A DNA stretch of 64,000 nucleotides from Lysobacteraceae bacterium NML08-0793 (GTDB taxonomy: Bacteria; Pseudomonadota; Gammaproteobacteria; Xanthomonadales; Xanthomonadaceae), in contig NWQR01000001.1 in the NCBI GenBank assembly GCA_002798275.1, positions 1 through 64,000 on the forward strand. Reading direction: 5' to 3'. Below, one piece after another: positions 48,767 to 59,406 of the stretch (the first letter of the stretch is position 1; the number at the start of each line of letters is the position of its first letter). Below the pieces are notes generated by a model. That model saw only the letters and a program-made list of their open reading frames with translations, had not been told where the DNA came from and ran no database searches. The translations under genes and the position numbers were made by a program.

Positions 48767-51361
48767 TTACGCCTGTGGCGTGTCGGCGCCGCTGGCTTCT
48801 TCGCTGCTTTCGTCTTCGCCCTCGTCCAGCGATACATCCAGACGCTCGATGGCTTGCAGCTTTTCGTCCTTGGCAACCCGCATCAGGGTTACGCCCTGGG
48901 TATTGCGTCCCACCTGGGCGATGTCCGAAGCCGGGGTGCGCACCAAGGTGCCGCCGTCGGAAATCAGCAATACGTCGTGGTGCTCGGTGAGCTGGATGGC
49001 GCCAACCAACTGGCCATTGCGTTCGGTGGTTTTCAGGGCAATCACGCCTTGGGTGCCACGGCCTTTTTTCGGGAACTCGATCAGCTCGGTGCGCTTGCCA
49101 AAACCGTTTTCGCTGGCGGTGAGAATATCGCCATCGCCATCGACCACAATCAGGCTCTGGACGCTTTCTCCTGCGGCAAGCTTCATGCCGCGCACGCCGG
49201 TGGCGGTGCGACCCATCGCGCGCACGGTGTTTTCATCAAAACGCACTGCCTTGCCGTTGCTGGCAAACAGCATGATGTCGCGCTCGCCATCGGTCAGTTC
49301 CGCATTGACCAGAGCATCGCCTTCGTCCAGGTTGATGGCGATTTTGCCGCGTGCCAAACGATAGGCGAACTCGGTCAGCGGGGTCTTTTTCACCGTGCCG
49401 TTGCGGGTAGCGAAGAACACGAACTTGCCTTCGGTGTACTCGCGTACCGGCAGCACGGCTTGAACTTTTTCGTCTTCTTCGAGCTTGATCCAGTTGATGA
49501 TCGGCCGGCCACGCGCATTCGGCCCGGCATCGGGCAGTTGATACACCGACAGCCAGAACACCCGGCCTGCACTGGTGAAGGTCAGCAGGGTGTCGTGAGT
49601 ATTGACCAGCCAGAGCTGGTCGATGAAATCCTCGTCCTTGGTGGCTGCGGCATTGCGTCCTTTGCCACCGCGCTTCTGGGCGCGATAGCTGGTGGCCGGC
49701 TGGCGCTTGGCATAGCCGGCGTGGGAGAGCGTTACCACCACGTCTTCTGGCGCGATCAGGTCGAGGATATCCAGATCTTCTTCGCTGGCGCGGATTTCGC
49801 TGCGACGCGCATCGCCGAATTCGGCCTTGAGTGCGCCAAGTTCTTCCCGAATCACCCGCATCAGCACGCCGGGCTGCTCCAGGATTTCAATCAGGCCACG
49901 AATCGCATCCAGCAGCTGCCGGTATTCTTCGGTGAGCTTTTCCTGCTCCAGCCCGGTCAGGCGGTGCAGGCGCATTTCCAAAATCTGCTGTGCCTGGGTT
50001 TCGGTGAGCTGGTATGCGCCTTCAATCAGCCCCACGCCTTTGGGCAGGTCTTCCGGCCGCGAAGCTTCGGCGCCGCTGGCGGCCAGCAATGCGCCGACCA
50101 TGCCCGGCTGCCAACGGCGTGCAAGCATTTTCTGCCGCGCTTCTTCGGGGTTGGCCGAGGTTTTGATCAGCTCGATCATCTCGTCGATATTGGCGAGCGC
50201 AACGGTCAAGCCTTCCAAGATATGCGCACGGGCGCGCGCGCGGCGCAGCTCGAAAATGGTGCGGCGGGTTACCACCTCACGACGATGGCGCAAGAAGGCT
50301 TCCAGAATCTGCTTCAGGTTCAAAAGCTGCGGGCGGCCATCGACCAACGCCACCATATTGATGCCGAATACCGATTCCATCGGCGTTTGCGCGTACAGAT
50401 TGTTCAGCACCACTTCGGCCGATTCGCCGCGCTTGATTTCGATATAGATGCGCATGCCGTCCTTGTCGGACTCATCGCGCAGTTCGCTGATGCCTTCGAG
50501 CTTCTTTTCCTTGACCAGTTCGGCAATTTTTTCAATCAGGCGCGCCTTGTTGACCTGATATGGAATCTCGGTAACGACAATCGCCTCGCGGCCATTGTCG
50601 GCCACTTCGATATCGGCCTTGGCGCGCATCCGCACCCGCCCTTTGCCGGTGCGATAGGCATGCTGGATGCCGCCCACGCCGTTGATCAGGCCGCCGGTGG
50701 GAAAGTCCGGCCCCGGGATGTATTCCATCAAGCCGTCGATATCGAGCGTGGGCGTTTCAATCAGCGCCAGCAGCGCATCCACCACTTCATTCAAATTATG
50801 CGGCGGGATATTGGTGGCCATGCCGACCGCGATACCCACCGAGCCGTTCACCAAGAGGTTCGGGAACCGGGTCGGCATGACCGTCGGCTCCAGCTCCTTT
50901 TCGTCGTAATTGGGCTGGAAATCGACGGTTTCCTTGTCGATGTCGGCCAGCATCTCGTGCGCCATCTTCGACATGCGCGCTTCGGTATAACGCATCGCCG
51001 CCGGTGGGTCGCCATCGACAGAGCCGAAGTTGCCCTGCCCGTCCACCAAGAGATAACGCAGCGAGAACGGCTGCGCCATACGCACCAAGGTGTCATACAC
51101 CGGGGTGTCGCCATGCGGGTGGTATTTACCAATGACATCGCCAACGATGCGCGCGGACTTGTAATACGGCTTGTTGCTGTGCGCGCCCAGCTCGTTCATG
51201 GCGAACAGCACACGGCGATGCACGGGTTTCAGGCCATCACGCACATCCGGCAGGGCGCGCCCCACGATCACGCTCATGGCGTAATCCAGATAGCTGCGAC
51301 GCATTTCGTCTTCGAGATTGACCGGGATGATTTCGCGGGCGGTGTCGGTCGGTTGGGACAT
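48767..51361 (-). CDS. gyrA: DNA gyrase subunit A
   Basis: 864 residues. The catalytic tyrosine is in [17 protein letters not shown] (about residue 125). The quinolone region reads [20 protein letters not shown], i.e. Thr86-Pro87 and Asp90, equivalent to E. coli Ser83-Ala84 and Asp87. The C-terminal beta-pinwheel has the GyrA-box QKRGGKG. With GyrB it introduces negative supercoils. mtnA lies upstream, 173 bases away. Confidence 0.97.
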   Translation of the reverse strand: MSQPTDTAREIIPVNLEDEMRRSYLDYAMSVIVGRALPDVRDGLKPVHRRVLFAMNELGAHSNKPYYKSARIVGDVIGKYHPHGDTPVYDTLVRMAQPFSLRYLLVDGQGNFGSVDGDPPAAMRYTEARMSKMAHEMLADIDKETVDFQPNYDEKELEPTVMPTRFPNLLVNGSVGIAVGMATNIPPHNLNEVVDALLALIETPTLDIDGLMEYIPGPDFPTGGLINGVGGIQHAYRTGKGRVRMRAKADIEVADNGREAIVVTEIPYQVNKARLIEKIAELVKEKKLEGISELRDESDKDGMRIYIEIKRGESAEVVLNNLYAQTPMESVFGINMVALVDGRPQLLNLKQILEAFLRHRREVVTRRTIFELRRARARAHILEGLTVALANIDEMIELIKTSANPEEARQKMLARRWQPGMVGALLAASGAEASRPEDLPKGVGLIEGAYQLTETQAQQILEMRLHRLTGLEQEKLTEEYRQLLDAIRGLIEILEQPGVLMRVIREELGALKAEFGDARRSEIRASEEDLDILDLIAPEDVVVTLSHAGYAKRQPATSYRAQKRGGKGRNAAATKDEDFIDQLWLVNTHDTLLTFTSAGRVFWLSVYQLPDAGPNARGRPIINWIKLEEDEKVQAVLPVREYTEGKFVFFATRNGTVKKTPLTEFAYRLARGKIAINLDEGDALVNAELTDGERDIMLFASNGKAVRFDENTVRAMGRTATGVRGMKLAAGESVQSLIVVDGDGDILTASENGFGKRTELIEFPKKGRGTQGVIALKTTERNGQLVGAIQLTEHHDVLLISDGGTLVRTPASDIAQVGRNTQGVTLMRVAKDEKLQAIERLDVSLDEGEDESSEEASGADTPQA

Positions 51362-51534
51362 CAGATTTCCGTATTGAGTTCGGGGGCGAGCCGCCTGCCG
51401 CCTGCACCCCCTGGCACAAGGCAGCCGACCCGCAGCGAAAAGACCTGCGATTCTAACATTTTCAGGCGCTGAAAGTCAGACGGAAACTTGCGCAAAAACA
51501 AGCACTTGCCCCAAGCCCCCGGTCGGCCTTCTCA
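51362..51534. other. mtnA-gyrA spacer
   Basis: 173 bases, probably holding the gyrA promoter. No definite hairpin or operator was recognised. Confidence 0.4.
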
Positions 51535-52593
51535 TCAGCTTCCAGAAAACAGCCGACGCATGGCCGCCGCATCCGGCTTGTGCACTACGCCACGCTCGGT
51601 AACGATGACATCAATCAGGGCATGCGGGGTAACGTCGAATACCGGATTCCAAGCCGGCACGCCTTCGGCCACGGTACGTTCGCCGCGATGGCTCAAAAGC
51701 TCGGCAGCATCGCGTGTCTCGATTTCAATCAAATCGCCCGAAGCCGTTGCCATGTCCAAGGTGGAGGAAGCCGCGACCACCATGAACTTCAGTCCGAAGT
51801 GCCGCGCGGCAATCGCCAGTTGATGGGTGCCGATTTTGTTCGCGGTATCGCCATTGGCACAGATCCGGTCAGCACCGACCACCACCCATTGCACCTGGCC
51901 GGTACTCATCAAATGTGCCGCCGCCGCATCGGCAATCAATGTGGCCGGGATGCCGTCTTGCAGCAACTCCCATACGGTCAGCCGCGCGCCCTGATTCCAG
52001 GGACGGGTTTCTCCGGCAAAGACTCGGGCAATCCGCCCTTCGGCAACGCCTGCACGAATCACGCCAAGCGCAGTGCCAAAGCCCGCGGTTGCCAGCGAGC
52101 CTGTATTGCAATGGGTCAACACGCCGCTACCCGGCGCAATCAGCGCCGCCCCGGCCATCCCCATGGCGCGGTTGGCTGCTAGGTCTTCGTCTTCTATGCG
52201 ACGCGCCTCGGCTGCCAGTCGCTCGCGCCAATCGCCGCCAGCGCCGACCAGCACCCGGCGCATCCGCGCCAGCGCCCAAGCCAAGTTCACCGCCGTGGGG
52301 CGTGCATCGTTCAACCGCTGCATGGCCGCAGCAAGCTGGGGGAGCGCTTCGTCCCCGGTTTCGGCGCTCACCTCGGCCGCTGCCAGCACCACGCCCCAGG
52401 CAGCGGCGATACCGATTGCCGGCGCACCACGCACGACCAAATCAGCGATGGCATCGGCCACCTCGGCAAAAGACGATAGATGCAGGTATTCGCTCTGAAA
52501 CGGTAGCTTGCGCTGGTCAAGCAATTGCAGGGCATCGCCACACCAGCGAATCGGGCGAATACGGTCGTAACGGGCATAGTCAAAAGTATTCAT
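51535..52593 (-). CDS. mtnA: Methylthioribose-1-phosphate isomerase
   Basis: 352 residues of the eIF2B-alpha-like family. Key blocks are [16 protein letters not shown], the catalytic cysteine in [19 protein letters not shown], and the aspartate in [19 protein letters not shown]. It acts in methionine salvage, turning MTR-1-P into MTRu-1-P. The other salvage genes are not nearby. Confidence 0.96.
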   Translation of the reverse strand: MNTFDYARYDRIRPIRWCGDALQLLDQRKLPFQSEYLHLSSFAEVADAIADLVVRGAPAIGIAAAWGVVLAAAEVSAETGDEALPQLAAAMQRLNDARPTAVNLAWALARMRRVLVGAGGDWRERLAAEARRIEDEDLAANRAMGMAGAALIAPGSGVLTHCNTGSLATAGFGTALGVIRAGVAEGRIARVFAGETRPWNQGARLTVWELLQDGIPATLIADAAAAHLMSTGQVQWVVVGADRICANGDTANKIGTHQLAIAARHFGLKFMVVAASSTLDMATASGDLIEIETRDAAELLSHRGERTVAEGVPAWNPVFDVTPHALIDVIVTERGVVHKPDAAAMRRLFSGS

Positions 52594-52636
52594 GCGGCAA
52601 TTTTAGCGGCTGCAAAGCTGGCGACTGACAACAAAA

Positions 52637-52656
52637 CGCCGGGCAGAAACCCGGCG
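52637..52656 (-). terminator. Terminator after the DUF3011 gene at 52696
   Basis: CGCCGGG / CCCGGCG with a six-base loop, followed on the minus strand by TTTTGTTGT. Confidence 0.82.
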
Positions 52657-52695
52657 CCTTGAAAATGACCGACATGCTTTGCTTGCCAAATCTGC

Positions 52696-53520
52696 TTACC
52701 AGACCCGGAACTCGGCGCGGCAGCCATTGCTGACCCAAATCCCGGTACGGTTCCAGCCCCAGCTATGGCCTTCGATGCAGGCAGAACGGGAAATCTGCCG
52801 CACCAATTCCACCCCGCGGGAAGCATCGACCCGGCAGAATGACTGCCGACCATCGGTGGAGGCGCATTGCAGCATTTGCGGCGAGCGCCCATAGCCATAA
52901 CCCGAGTCATAGCCGCCATTCCAACCGCCACCGGGGTTGTAGCCGTAATGGCGATCGTTGCCGCGTGCGGCAAACTCGGCACGACAGCCGTGATCGACCC
53001 AGACATCGCCATTGCCCACACCCCAGTTATGTCCTTCGCGACAACGGGTGCTGGAAATCTGCCGTACCAAAGTCACCCCGCGACTGGTGTCGATGGCGCA
53101 ACGATTGTGCCGACTGCCAAAGGATTCACAAATCACATGTGTGCCGGGACGATTGCCCCAGCGGTTGTCGCCACGATCACGCCAATCCCGGTCGCGGCCA
53201 TAATCGCGCCCGTAGCCATAGCCGCTGCTGGCCTCGAATTCGGCACGACAGCCGCCATTGACCCAAACTCCGTTGTAATGGCTACCCCAAGTGCGTCCTT
53301 CAATACAGGCATTGCGGGAAAGCTGCCGCACCAGCCGCACGCGCTGGCCACGCAAGTCTGCCCGGCATTCCCGATAACGCCCGTCATGCGACTCGCAAAT
53401 GAAATGGCTGGCAGCGCCCATATCCCTGTTCCAATAACCGGCGGCCTCCTGCGCACTGGCCGAGGCTGCGGCGCCATAAAGCCCAGCGACAAGCACTGCA
53501 TAAAAAATTGAAGCCTTCAC
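52696..53520 (-). CDS. Exported DUF3011 protein with three repeats
   Basis: 274 residues from a GTG at 53520, chosen because AAGGAG lies nine bases ahead and a signal peptide follows (FYAVLVAGLYGAAASASA). Three DUF3011 units each show a CES or CAS start, a second Cys, VxLVRQIS, then CxEGxxWG and a WV-xx-GCRAEF end, giving four cysteines per unit. Linkers are rich in Gly, Tyr, Arg and Asp. It is presumably a periplasmic or surface protein with disulfides; function unknown. Confidence 0.85.
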   Translation of the reverse strand: MKASIFYAVLVAGLYGAAASASAQEAAGYWNRDMGAASHFICESHDGRYRECRADLRGQRVRLVRQLSRNACIEGRTWGSHYNGVWVNGGCRAEFEASSGYGYGRDYGRDRDWRDRGDNRWGNRPGTHVICESFGSRHNRCAIDTSRGVTLVRQISSTRCREGHNWGVGNGDVWVDHGCRAEFAARGNDRHYGYNPGGGWNGGYDSGYGYGRSPQMLQCASTDGRQSFCRVDASRGVELVRQISRSACIEGHSWGWNRTGIWVSNGCRAEFRVW

Positions 53521-53711
53521 AATGACCGTCTCCTTGTTTGTCGATACCTGTTGGATATTTGCTGGAAGCACCGCTAAGGCGCCTTCGCCGTGAATGACGC
53601 CGCGTAAACGGCACGACAAACTTTATGCAGCAAGGATGAACAAAAGCCCAAAAAACACCTTGCGGAAAAACGCGCGCAGCATCCATTCAGACAGCGGCCA
53701 AGACAGCTGCT

Positions 53712-54434
53712 TCACCACATCATGAACTCGGCACGGCAGCCTGCATCCACCCAAATCATGTCGGCATCCCAGCCCCAGTTCTGGCCTTCCAGACATTCGG
53801 CACGCGAAAGCTGCTGCACCAGATCCACCCGTTTGACCCCGGCAACCTGGCATTCCTGACGCTGCCCCTCATGCGACTCGCAGCGCACATGCTGGCCGAT
53901 GCCGGTTTCCGCATCGCGCAGGCGCTGCCACATACGGCGCTTGCCGGGGCTGCGCACTTCAAACTCGGCACGGCAGCCACGGGATACCCAGATGCGTGCA
54001 TCATCAAATCCCCAACTGCGACCGAGCGTGCATTCGGGGGTAGCCAGCTGGCGCACCAGACGCACGCCATGCTGGGTATTCACCGGGCAATCGACCTGTG
54101 TCCCATTGCGGGACTCGCAGCGTATCCGCCGCCACGGCATTGCCTGCGCTGGCGCAGCCTCATTGCCATGCCCCAAAACGGCAAACTCGGCGCGGCAGCC
54201 ACGCGAGACCCAGACCCCGCCGTCATCCTGCCCCCAAGAGTGGTTGCGTACACAGGCGTTGCGCGAAAGCTGACGCAGCAATACCGCCTCGCCTTCGGCC
54301 GGCAACGCACATTGCTGCCAGCGCTCTGCAATGGATTCGCAAGTCACCCGATCCGATGGCACGGATTGCGCCTGCGACAAGTCGCCACCCAACGCCATCA
54401 AGACCCACACAGCGGAAAAGATGCTTTTCACCAT
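53712..54434 (-). CDS. Exported DUF3011 protein with three repeats (paralogue)
   Basis: 240 residues with signal peptide (IFSAVWVLMALGGDLSQAQ). Three units again, e.g. VTCESIAERWQQC ... LLRQLSRNAC ... VWVSRGCRAEF. Linkers are shorter and not Gly/Tyr-rich. It lies 191 bases upstream of the other paralogue in the same direction, so a tandem duplication is likely. Confidence 0.85.
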   Translation of the reverse strand: MVKSIFSAVWVLMALGGDLSQAQSVPSDRVTCESIAERWQQCALPAEGEAVLLRQLSRNACVRNHSWGQDDGGVWVSRGCRAEFAVLGHGNEAAPAQAMPWRRIRCESRNGTQVDCPVNTQHGVRLVRQLATPECTLGRSWGFDDARIWVSRGCRAEFEVRSPGKRRMWQRLRDAETGIGQHVRCESHEGQRQECQVAGVKRVDLVQQLSRAECLEGQNWGWDADMIWVDAGCRAEFMMW

Positions 54435-54560
54435 GCCGCCAATTTACCCCGCCGATGTGAAGCCGTGGCGAAAATGACAGGCGAGCTTGCGCTTTTGTGA
54501 CCGACTTTTCAGATCGACTGCTGCCCGACCAGGCAGTATCCGCCCTATTGCAGGCAAGCC

Positions 54561-55544
54561 TTATGCACGGAAAAAGTCGAACGCCAGCACGTCAGCGATT
54601 TTTCCGGTGTTCTGCATCGCCATCAGCAGCCGGTCGATGCCCAGCGCCACACCGGCGCAGTCGGGCAGGCCATGCGCCAGTGCTTGCAGTAGATGCGGGT
54701 CGATGGCGGGAATCAGGCTGTCTCCTCGCTCGTGGCGCTGTTCGACATCGCGCCTGAAGCGTGCGGCTTGTTCTTCTGCATCGGCAAGTTCGTGATAACC
54801 ATTGGCAAGCTCCAGCGACCCCAGATACAGCTCGAAACGCTCGGCTACCGGATGCCCATCGCCGTCATCGCGCAGCCGCGCCAGTGCACACTGGCTGCCG
54901 GGATAATCGTGCAACACGGTGATGGCATCAGCGGCAAAACCGGGCTGGATGCGATGGGTCATCAGCAAATCCAGCCAGTCATCGCGGTTCAGCCCGGTCG
55001 GGTCAATCAAGACATCGCCCAGGGCATTGCGTAGTTCGTCGATGCTTGCGCTGAAGGCATCCAGCGCTAGGCTGCGCTGGAACAGCTCACGGTAGGTCAG
55101 GATTTCAACCGCAACCGCCTTGCGCCCAACCAGTGCCAGTGCGGCCTGCACCAACTCGATGGTTTCGGCCATCAGCCGGTGATGATCCCAGCCCACCCGA
55201 TACCATTCGAGCATGGTGAATTCGGGATTGTGTCGGCCTCCGGCTTCGCCATCGCGGAACACGCGCCCCAGCTCATAACAGTCGCCAAAGCCCGCGCAAA
55301 GCAGGCGCTTCAATGGGTATTCGGGCGAAGTGCGCAGCCAGCGGGTAGCAGGGCCGCCTTCGGTGCGCCCGGAAAATTGCAACGAAAACGGCGCGATATG
55401 CACATCGGTTACGCCCGCCTGCGACAGCATCGGGGTTTCCACTTCCAACACACCACGGGCATGGAAAAACTCGCGTACCAGCCGGTTCAGCCGGGCGCGC
55501 AGATGCAGGGCATCGAATGCAGCAGAAGGTTGCCAGTGGCTCAT
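54561..55544 (-). CDS. epmA: Elongation factor P beta-lysylation enzyme EpmA
   Basis: 327 residues: a class II LysRS catalytic core without the anticodon domain. Motif 2 is [19 protein letters not shown], motif 3 GVALGIDRLLMAM. EpmA attaches (R)-beta-lysine to a lysine of EF-P, helping polyproline synthesis. Its full-size relative lysS is at 22656. It lies 3 bases after mutL's stop side, in the same direction and upstream-coupled. Confidence 0.95.
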   Translation of the reverse strand: MSHWQPSAAFDALHLRARLNRLVREFFHARGVLEVETPMLSQAGVTDVHIAPFSLQFSGRTEGGPATRWLRTSPEYPLKRLLCAGFGDCYELGRVFRDGEAGGRHNPEFTMLEWYRVGWDHHRLMAETIELVQAALALVGRKAVAVEILTYRELFQRSLALDAFSASIDELRNALGDVLIDPTGLNRDDWLDLLMTHRIQPGFAADAITVLHDYPGSQCALARLRDDGDGHPVAERFELYLGSLELANGYHELADAEEQAARFRRDVEQRHERGDSLIPAIDPHLLQALAHGLPDCAGVALGIDRLLMAMQNTGKIADVLAFDFFRA

Positions 55545-55547
55545 ATA

Positions 55548-57371
55548 TCAGCGTCCGCGTAGAAACCAGCGGTCCATTTCCGCCAGCGTGAAGCGTGCCC
55601 AGGTCGGGCGGCCATGATTGCATTGCGCCGAGCGTTCGGTCGCTTCCATGTCGCGCAGCAGGGCGTTCATTTCCGGCAGGGTCAAACGGCGATTGGCGCG
55701 CACGCTGCCGTGGCAGGCCATGGTCGAAAGCAGATGATCGCGGGCATCGGCCACGCGCAGGCTGTGGCCATGTTCGAGAAAGTCCGACAGCACATCGCGC
55801 ACCAAGGCCTCGACATTGCCATCGGCCAGCAGCGCCGGTACCGCGCGCAGCAACACCGATAACTCGCCACTGCGGTCAAGGTCGAAACCCAGTTGCCGCA
55901 GGCTTTGCCCTTCCTGCTCCACCAGCTCGGCCTCGCGCTGCGAGACCGACAGCGTCTGCGGCACCAGCAGGGGTTGCAGGCGCAACCCTTCGCCATCGAA
56001 GGCGGTTTTCAGGCGCTCGTAATTAATGCGCTCGTGCGCGGCGTGCATATCCACCACCACCATGCCTTCGGCGGTTTCGGCCAGGATGTAGATGCCATGC
56101 AATTGCGCGATGGCAAAGCCCAGCGGCGGCATCTCGCCGTCCTCCGTCGGGAGGGCGGCCACGCCACTTGGCGCATTACCATGCGTGGCCGCCTGGCTGC
56201 CGCGATACAGCGCCGCATAGGCGGCAGGTGCTTCGCTCACCCCAAGCCGCAGTGCCGGTTGGGGGCGTTGCCAGTCATACGCCGCAGTTTGCGAAGGCGG
56301 CTGTGCCGCTGCCATCGGATCGGGCGGCAGCGTTTGCGGTAACTCGCCCTCCATCCCGGCACCGGCACGGGTCTGTGCCAGCGCTTCTTTCAGGCTGCGA
56401 TAGACAAAATCGTGCACCAAGCGGCCATCGCGGAAACGCACTTCATGCTTGGCCGGGTGGACATTGACATCGACCCGCCGCGGATCAAGCTCCAAAAACA
56501 GTACATAGGCCGGGTGTCTGCCGTGATACAGCACATCGTTGTAAGCCAGCTTGACCGCATGTGCCACACTGCGATCACGCACCGCGCGGCCATTGACATA
56601 AAAGTATTGCTGGTCGGTACCGGCGCGATTGTAGGCAGGCTGCGCAATCCAGCCGGAAATCCGCAAGCCTGCGGCCTCATGCTCGATGACGATGGCATGC
56701 TGCGAAAATGCCTCGCCCAAGGTTTCCAGCACTCTGGCACTGGCAAATTCGCTCGCCTCGCCGCCGCGATAGCGCTTGAGTTGCCGACCGTTATGCGACA
56801 GGCGCAGTTCCACTTCCGGACGCACCAGCGCCAGTTGCCGCAGCCATTCTTCGATATGCCCAAGCTCGGTGCGTTCGGTGCGCAAAAACTTGCGCCGCGC
56901 CGGCACATTGAAAAACAAATCCCGCACTTCCACCGTGGTGCCCTGCCCTTGTGGCGCCGGAACCAGCGCGCCGACCTGGCCGCCCTCCACTTCCAACGCA
57001 TGACCATGGGCACTATCCGCACGTTTGGACGCAATCCGAAAACGGCTGACCGAAGCAATCGACGGTAGCGCCTCGCCACGAAATCCAAGCGTGGCGACCG
57101 CTTCTAAGTCATCGAGCGTGGCAATCTTGCTGGTGGCATGGCGCTGCACGGCAAGCGGCAATTCTTCCGGCGCAATCCCGCCGCCATCATCGCGCACCCG
57201 GATCAAGCGCACACCGCCTTCTTCCAGCTCCACATCTACCCGTGTGGCACCGGCGTCCAGCGCGTTTTCGACCAATTCCTTGACCACCGAGGCTGGGCGC
57301 TCCACTACTTCGCCTGCGGCAATCTGGTTGGCAAGCGTCTCGGGCAACAAACGGATTGCGGCTGTGCTCAT
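55548..57371 (-). CDS. mutL: DNA mismatch repair protein MutL
   Basis: 607 residues. The N-terminal GHKL ATPase has [20 protein letters not shown] and [12 protein letters not shown]. The C-terminal domain carries the metal-binding endonuclease signature [12 protein letters not shown] (DxHAx2Ex4E) and a CNHGRP end motif, so this is a nicking MutL of the kind used where MutH and Dam are absent. epmA follows. Confidence 0.96.
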   Translation of the reverse strand: MSTAAIRLLPETLANQIAAGEVVERPASVVKELVENALDAGATRVDVELEEGGVRLIRVRDDGGGIAPEELPLAVQRHATSKIATLDDLEAVATLGFRGEALPSIASVSRFRIASKRADSAHGHALEVEGGQVGALVPAPQGQGTTVEVRDLFFNVPARRKFLRTERTELGHIEEWLRQLALVRPEVELRLSHNGRQLKRYRGGEASEFASARVLETLGEAFSQHAIVIEHEAAGLRISGWIAQPAYNRAGTDQQYFYVNGRAVRDRSVAHAVKLAYNDVLYHGRHPAYVLFLELDPRRVDVNVHPAKHEVRFRDGRLVHDFVYRSLKEALAQTRAGAGMEGELPQTLPPDPMAAAQPPSQTAAYDWQRPQPALRLGVSEAPAAYAALYRGSQAATHGNAPSGVAALPTEDGEMPPLGFAIAQLHGIYILAETAEGMVVVDMHAAHERINYERLKTAFDGEGLRLQPLLVPQTLSVSQREAELVEQEGQSLRQLGFDLDRSGELSVLLRAVPALLADGNVEALVRDVLSDFLEHGHSLRVADARDHLLSTMACHGSVRANRRLTLPEMNALLRDMEATERSAQCNHGRPTWARFTLAEMDRWFLRGR

Positions 57372-57424
57372 ATCAAATCATCTGTTCCAAAGCGTGCGCC
57401 AGATTGCGCCGGATTGTGCTGTAC

Positions 57425-58015
57425 TTAGTTTTTCTGCCTGCCAAGACTCGGATCAAGCAACTCGGAGGAGTATTTCGTGAATGTTCTTGCAACTTCCTCC
57501 AATTCGCGGATATCGCCAGTGAGCTGCACCCGCCAGCCATTTTCACCGCAGCGCAGGCTGATCACGTCCATTTTGCGCACCTGAAAAGAGCCTGTGGGTC
57601 GCTGGTCGCTGATAAGCACATGCGCCAGATCAGGCGCTTCGGCAATGCTGCCAATCACTTTCGCATCCTCAATGCGCCCCTTGTTGGAGCGCATTTCCCC
57701 GCCGAGATAATCGGAAAAGAATGTCTCATCATCCACGTGGCTCAAATTGTCCAGTGAAAGCGTCTTGAATATCAGCGCCGCAGTCAGCTCCCGCTGCGCC
57801 TTGGGGGTGGTCGCCAGAATCTCCATCAGCAAGCGACGGACTTCTTTCATCACTGCCGGGTCGAACTCGCTGGCTGCCGAATACCATTCGCCTTGCTCCA
57901 GCGCGGTATTCAGGCGCAAAGCCACCGTTTCTGGCGATTCGTCTGCGCAGGACTGCGCCTGTAGTGAAAACGGCAATAGCAGCAAGGCCAGCGCCAAACC
58001 AAGATATTTTTTCAT
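57425..58015 (-). CDS. Exported protein of unknown function after truB
   Basis: 196 residues with a signal peptide (YLGLALALLLLPFSLQA). The mature part is a small mixed alpha/beta domain with AALIFKTLSLDNLSHVD and DVISLRCGENGWRVQLTGDI, resembling the fold of periplasmic proteins such as NTF2-like ones, but no family is recognised. Its ATG overlaps the truB stop by four bases. Confidence 0.7.
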   Translation of the reverse strand: MKKYLGLALALLLLPFSLQAQSCADESPETVALRLNTALEQGEWYSAASEFDPAVMKEVRRLLMEILATTPKAQRELTAALIFKTLSLDNLSHVDDETFFSDYLGGEMRSNKGRIEDAKVIGSIAEAPDLAHVLISDQRPTGSFQVRKMDVISLRCGENGWRVQLTGDIRELEEVARTFTKYSSELLDPSLGRQKN

Positions 58016-58980
58016 TTGCCCATCTCCAAACCGTTGTCGTCAGGAGCCTGCCCGGTAACGGCCGCCCATGAAAACAGCCGCTTGCTGCGCAAGCTACCCA
58101 ACTCGTCCACCCAGGCGATACCCAAGGCGCGACCATTCATATCGCAGGCGATGACATCGCCACTGGGCGCAAACCCGCCCTTCAGCGTTTGCCCCTGCCC
58201 AAGTTTCTGTGCCTGCTTGGCCTCCAGATGCACTTTTGGCCAAGCCGCAAGTCCAGCTTCAATCGGTAGCAGGCAGGCTTCCAGCGCAGCATCACCTTGC
58301 TCGGCCAGCGCCTGCAATTCCTCCAGCGTCCACATCCGCGGCGTGCGGAACGGCTCAACCCAAAGTCTGCGCAGCTCGGCCACATGCGCACCGCAACCAA
58401 GCAATTCGCCCAAATCGCGCACCAGCGAACGCACATAGGTACCGCTGCCGCATTCCACTGCAAGGCGCAATGTCGCGGGCGTCGCCGCCAGCAGGCAGAA
58501 GGCGTGAACATCAACTTGGCGCGCCTCCAGCTCGATGGTTTCGCCACGCCGCGCCTTCGCATACAGCGGTTCGCCACCGCGCTTGAGCGCGGAGTAAATC
58601 GGCGGGATTTGTTGGATGCGGCCAGTGAGTTTGGCGAGGGCTGAATTGATATCGGCCACATTCAAGACCGGCACCGGACGCTGGCGCAACACTTGGCCTT
58701 CGGCATCATCGGTATCGGTGGTGATGCCAAGCCGAGCCACGGTTTCATAGGCCTTGCGTGCGCCAAGCAAATGCCCGGCGATTTTGGTCGCCTCACCAAA
58801 ACAAATCGGCAAAAGCCCGGTCGCCAGCGGATCGAGTGCGCCGGTATGTCCGGCTTTTTCCGCGCGAAACAGATGCCGCACTTTTTGCAGCGCCTGATTG
58901 GAGCTGGGGCCGCCGGGCTTGTCCAGCAGCAAAATGCCATGCAGTTTGCGAAAACGATGACGGGTGCGGGGTTGGGACAT
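58012..58980 (-). CDS. truB: tRNA pseudouridine(55) synthase TruB
   Basis: 322 residues. The catalytic aspartate is in AGHTGALDPLATGLLPIC; also seen are YETVARLGITTDTDD and the C-terminal PUA-like domain (KLGQGQTLKGG). It makes pseudouridine 55 in all elongator tRNAs. It follows rbfA, from which a hairpin terminator separates it. Confidence 0.95.
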   Translation of the reverse strand: MSQPRTRHRFRKLHGILLLDKPGGPSSNQALQKVRHLFRAEKAGHTGALDPLATGLLPICFGEATKIAGHLLGARKAYETVARLGITTDTDDAEGQVLRQRPVPVLNVADINSALAKLTGRIQQIPPIYSALKRGGEPLYAKARRGETIELEARQVDVHAFCLLAATPATLRLAVECGSGTYVRSLVRDLGELLGCGAHVAELRRLWVEPFRTPRMWTLEELQALAEQGDAALEACLLPIEAGLAAWPKVHLEAKQAQKLGQGQTLKGGFAPSGDVIACDMNGRALGIAWVDELGSLRSKRLFSWAAVTGQAPDDNGLEMGK

Positions 58981-58993
58981 GGCTTGAAAAACA

Positions 58994-59015
58994 GATGCCG
59001 GGCAAGCCCGGCATC
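58994..59015 (-). terminator. Terminator or attenuator between rbfA and truB
   Basis: GATGCCGGG / CCCGGCATC with a four-base loop, then TGTTTTT on the minus strand. It lies five bases past the rbfA stop and ends 14 bases before the truB ATG. Confidence 0.78.
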
Positions 59016-59019
59016 CTTG

Positions 59020-59403
59020 TCAGTCTTGTTCTGGCGCTGGGTGCGCTTGCGTTTCGGGCAAATCGCGCAGCAGCGCGTCGATGCGTTCGCCGCGATCGAC
59101 CGAATCGTCGTAATGAAAATGCAGCTCCGGCACATGGCGCAACTTCATCATTTGCGCCAGCGCATAGCGCAGCTCGCGGGCATTGGCCTGCAAACCGGCT
59201 ACCGCCTCGGCTGATTTTTCACTCATCAGCGCGGTTACGAATACCTTGGCATGTGCCAAGTCGCGGGTGACTTCCACATCCGAAACACTGACCGAAGGCA
59301 GCCCCAGCTCGCGCACGGCGTTGTGCACCAAGGTGCCAAGATCACGGCGCATCTGCGCCGCGACCCGATCGGTACGATGGAAGGATTTACGCTGTCCGGC
59401 CAT
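59020..59403 (-). CDS. rbfA: Ribosome-binding factor A
   Basis: 127 residues with the KH-like RbfA fold: RVAAQMRRDLGTLV, VSVSDVEVTRDLAHAKVFV, then LRHVPELHFHYDDS. It acts in late 30S maturation and cold adaptation. Located three bases after infB, standard operon order. Confidence 0.96.
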   Translation of the reverse strand: MAGQRKSFHRTDRVAAQMRRDLGTLVHNAVRELGLPSVSVSDVEVTRDLAHAKVFVTALMSEKSAEAVAGLQANARELRYALAQMMKLRHVPELHFHYDDSVDRGERIDALLRDLPETQAHPAPEQD

Positions 59404-59406
59404 CGC

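Noticed and set aside
48854-51472. An 872-codon frame opposite gyrA
   Set aside because: It is an antisense shadow produced by GC-rich third positions of gyrA; it has no domain signatures while gyrA is unmistakable.
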